From Candidatus Zhuqueibacterota bacterium (GTDB lineage: Bacteria; Zhuqueibacterota; QNDG01), in the NCBI GenBank assembly GCA_003645915.1, contig QNDG01000001.1:1-17394 (forward strand): 17,394 bases of DNA, given 5' to 3'. This document shows, piece by piece, positions 15,023-17,394 of the stretch. Made by a program: the position numbers and the translations under genes. The number at the start of each line of letters is the position of its first letter. Positions within the stretch are counted from its first letter, which is position 1. The notes under the pieces are model-generated. The model saw only the letters and a list, made by a program, of their open reading frames with translations. It ran no database searches and was not told where the DNA came from.

Positions 15023-16552
15023 GTGAATAAGTTCTACTTTTTAACTGTTTTAGCTACATCGGTCATTTTAATAGGAGGTACACCTCCTTCTCCCTTAGGT
15101 ATTATTGTTTTTATAGTTTTTATACCCCTTTTTTATCTTATTGAAAGAGAAAAAACAACATTAAAAAATTGTTTTTATTGGGGCTTTTTTACAGGAGTTA
15201 TCTGGAACAGCGGTACATTATACTGGATTGCCTGGGCTACTTTTCCTGGTTTTCTCGGCACTGTATTATATCTTCCCTTATATTTTGGTGTATTTTGTTT
15301 TGTTCAGAAATGGCTCTTTGATAAATGGGGGAAAGCAGGTTTTTTTGCAGCTCCGATTTTATGGACAGGGCTTGAAATTATTCAGGCGAAGGGTATTTTC
15401 GGATTTACCTGGCAGTCTCTGGCATACACTCAGACATTTAATTTAAGATTTATTCAGTTTGCAGATGTAACAGGAATGTACGGAGTTACATTCTGGGTTG
15501 TATTAATTAATGTTCTCATGTATTTTTTTATTACAGGAATTAAAAAACAAAAAATATATTTTGCTGTTTCAATTGTAGTATTATTTGTTATCCCTTTATT
15601 ATACGGCATTTACTCAGTGAGAAAATTCACATCAAACCAGGATAGGGATGTAAATGTTTCTATTGTTCAGGGGAATATTGATCCTTATAAAAAATGGATA
15701 CCATCATTTGTTGATTCAAATTATGTGATTTATAGACAACTGTCATTTGAAATAGAAGAAAAGGATAAAGATCTGCTGGTTTGGCCGGAAACAGCTATGC
15801 CGTTTTATATAAGATTCAGGTACAACAGATTAAAACAGGTTAGGGAGATTGTTGACAGTTTGAATGTAAATCTGCTTACAGGTGCCCCTGACTATTATTG
15901 GGACAACAAAGGTTCCGGAAGACCTTTGAATTCGGCTTTTTTACTAAAACGGGGAATTAACAAACTTTCATCTTACTCAAAAATACATCTTGTACCATTT
16001 TCTGAATTTGTACCATTTAAAGATAAATTTCCGTTTTTTGAGAATTTTTTAAAAAAACTCAATCTCGATGTAGGTGATTTTGCTGCAGGAGATTCAATAG
16101 TGGTGTTCTCTTTGGTAACAAAGAAGAACGATTCAAAAGTAAAATTTTCCACAGCAATTTGCTTTGACTCGATCTTCCCTTATCTGATAAGGAAATTTTT
16201 TATAAACGGAGCACAATTCCTGGTAATAATAACAAATGACGGATGGTTTGGCAGAACTTCCGGTCCATATCAACATCAAAGAATAGCGGTTTTAAGAGCA
16301 ATTGAAAACAGATCATGGATTGTAAGATGCGCAAATACAGGAATATCATGCTTTATTGATCCTGTAGGAAACATAGTAAAAAGTACAAAATTAAATGAAG
16401 CAGCTACTCTTACAGAAAATATTTCAAAATTAAAAACAAACAGTTTTTTTACAAAACATGGGTTGATTTTTCCTGAAATAATTCTTATTATTAGTGTTCT
16501 TATTTTAATTGTTGCAGCAGCACCGATTAAGGGGAGAGAAGAGTTAAAATAA
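15023..16552 (+). CDS. lnt: Apolipoprotein N-acyltransferase
   Basis: This inner-membrane enzyme adds the third acyl chain to the N-terminal cysteine of lipoproteins, the last step of their maturation in Gram-negative bacteria. From the GTG at 15023 the protein has 509 residues. The first ~200 form a bundle of membrane helices. The nitrilase-like periplasmic domain follows, with the catalytic triad Glu256 (WPETAMP), Lys320 (SKIHLVPFSEFVP) and Cys380 (AICFDSIFP), plus NDGWFGRTSGPYQH and a final membrane helix near 483-501. The residues after the catalytic cysteine are Phe-Asp; in E. coli they are Tyr-Glu. Glu328 in PFSEFVP is kept. The stop codon overlaps the ATG of the next gene by one base, so the downstream PorV-like protein is translated from the same message. 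Confidence 0.95.
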   Translation: MNKFYFLTVLATSVILIGGTPPSPLGIIVFIVFIPLFYLIEREKTTLKNCFYWGFFTGVIWNSGTLYWIAWATFPGFLGTVLYLPLYFGVFCFVQKWLFDKWGKAGFFAAPILWTGLEIIQAKGIFGFTWQSLAYTQTFNLRFIQFADVTGMYGVTFWVVLINVLMYFFITGIKKQKIYFAVSIVVLFVIPLLYGIYSVRKFTSNQDRDVNVSIVQGNIDPYKKWIPSFVDSNYVIYRQLSFEIEEKDKDLLVWPETAMPFYIRFRYNRLKQVREIVDSLNVNLLTGAPDYYWDNKGSGRPLNSAFLLKRGINKLSSYSKIHLVPFSEFVPFKDKFPFFENFLKKLNLDVGDFAAGDSIVVFSLVTKKNDSKVKFSTAICFDSIFPYLIRKFFINGAQFLVIITNDGWFGRTSGPYQHQRIAVLRAIENRSWIVRCANTGISCFIDPVGNIVKSTKLNEAATLTENISKLKTNSFFTKHGLIFPEIILIISVLILIVAAAPIKGREELK

Positions 16553-17394
16553 TGAAGTTTTTCCGTTTTACTGCAAAAACAGTAGCAAAAGTCTGTTTTG
16601 CAGTGATAACTTTTTTGTGTTTACATTTGTTTGGCGGTGATAATAAATACGTTGTATTAAGCACTGTTAAGGCACGTGCAATAGCAATGGGCGGAGCTTT
16701 TGTATCAATTGAGGATGATCTTGCCTCACTTAATTTTAATCCTGCATCATTCAGCGCAAAGACACTGGAAGATAAAGTAAGATTTTTCGTATATACCAAT
16801 GGTTTTGCTCCGGTTATTGCCTATTTTAACAGAAATAACAGTTTGACATTTTCTGATGCGCTGGGGCTTCTGGTAAAAGGGGTTACACTTTCTGCAAATA
16901 AGGTACAGTTTGGAGTTGTTTTCGGAGAACAGTCTTTTAATCCGAATTTTCCGGTTAACACTGCAAATATTTTCAATGCTTCAGATTACAGGTATAACAG
17001 ATCCACCAGTTTTGGTGTTTCCGTTTCGTTTGCACCGGAAGTTCAGGTTGGTGTTGCGGGAGAAGTTTTCACAAGAAAAGTTGGTAATAAAGTAATTAGT
17101 AAAATTGGCTATAAATACGGATTAAGATTAAAAACACACAGCAATATTACAGTAGGATTGTGTTTTGTGGATTTCCCTAATGAATTTTCTGATGCAAGGA
17201 TGCCTTTGGAAAGAATTGTTGATGAAACATTAAATGTAGGGTTCTCATACAACCCTGTAAAAAGAGTTACTTTTTCCGTAGATGTACGAAATGTAAGTGA
17301 AGAAAGAAAAGATGCAGTACGCGAACCTCATTTAGGCTTTGAAGTAAACGTAATAAATCATCTGACAGTGAGAGGTGGTTTCTTTTATCAAAAA
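16552..17394 (+). CDS. Second PorV/PorQ-like (UPF0164-type) outer-membrane protein, 3' end beyond the window
   Basis: The frame is open from the ATG at 16552 to the last base, giving at least 281 residues. The N-terminus is a signal peptide: KFFRFTAKTVAK, then VCFAVITFLCLHLFG. It is followed by KARAIAMGGAFVSIEDDLAS and NFNPASF, the same hallmark (mean-small MGGA block, then NPA) as in the gene at 5786. The remainder is rich in alternating beta-strand patterns (TSFGVSVSFAPEVQVGVAGE, TLNVGFSYNPVKRVTFSVDV), as in an outer-membrane barrel. The two proteins look like distant relatives, not recent duplicates. The ATG overlaps the lnt stop (TAATG), and GAAGAG just upstream may serve as the ribosome site. 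Role is unknown; transport or secretion-accessory functions are known for relatives. The C-terminus cannot be judged. Confidence 0.8.
   Translation, partial: MKFFRFTAKTVAKVCFAVITFLCLHLFGGDNKYVVLSTVKARAIAMGGAFVSIEDDLASLNFNPASFSAKTLEDKVRFFVYTNGFAPVIAYFNRNNSLTFSDALGLLVKGVTLSANKVQFGVVFGEQSFNPNFPVNTANIFNASDYRYNRSTSFGVSVSFAPEVQVGVAGEVFTRKVGNKVISKIGYKYGLRLKTHSNITVGLCFVDFPNEFSDARMPLERIVDETLNVGFSYNPVKRVTFSVDVRNVSEERKDAVREPHLGFEVNVINHLTVRGGFFYQK

Noticed and set aside
1..17394. tRNA, rRNA, CRISPR array, insertion sequence, prophage or toxin-antitoxin genes
   Set aside because: No clover-leaf, regular repeat-spacer pattern, transposase or integrase motif, or paired small toxin/antitoxin frames were seen on either strand.

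Overview
The window is AT-rich, gene-dense bacterial chromosome: 15 protein genes (two cut by the window edges), no RNA gene, mobile element or CRISPR array. It points to a Gram-negative host: an apolipoprotein N-acyltransferase for outer-membrane lipoprotein maturation and two secreted PorV/PorQ-like (UPF0164-type) beta-barrel proteins. PorV-like proteins and the PAMD variant in CoaBC fit the Bacteroidetes/Chlorobi/Fibrobacteres side of the tree or an uncultured relative, but I cannot name a genus and the placement is an inference.

Layout. (1) 1-968: C-terminal two thirds of an NhaC-family Na+/H+ antiporter on the + strand. It meets a - strand tldD-pmbA operon (3868 to 1103) tail to tail across a short spacer with a hairpin. 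(2) 3869-4166: divergent intergenic region with a plausible sigma-70-type promoter for tldD and a near-perfect -24/-12 sigma-54 promoter facing right. (3) 4167-5611: the two genes behind the sigma-54 promoter, a single-domain response regulator and a REC-PAS protein ending in a histidine-kinase H-box helix region but with no ATPase domain; a hairpin with a T-tract follows. (4) 5786-6787: a PorV/PorQ-like outer-membrane protein gene standing alone. (5) 6822 to the right edge: a -35/-10 promoter followed by a tight + strand series, yicC-gmk-rpoZ-coaBC-udg-dnaB-relA/spoT-HU-ruvX-lnt-PorV-like, with gaps from 39 nt down to overlaps, most likely one long transcription unit.

How the genes fit together. 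The long operon combines GTP precursor supply (Gmk), the omega subunit of RNA polymerase, (p)ppGpp synthesis/hydrolysis (RelA/SpoT), coenzyme A synthesis (CoaBC), replication and DNA upkeep (DnaB, family-4 uracil-DNA glycosylase, RuvX, HU), an RNase (YicC) and envelope maturation (Lnt, PorV-like). It blends two known arrangements, yloC-gmk-rpoZ-coaBC of Bacillus type and gmk-rpoZ-spoT of enteric type. The two-component pair looks like a phosphorelay module that needs a kinase from elsewhere.

Most of the window is conserved housekeeping DNA. I do not see a clearly new defence, secretion or biosynthetic system. The most unusual part is the sigma-54-driven REC / REC-PAS-H-box pair.
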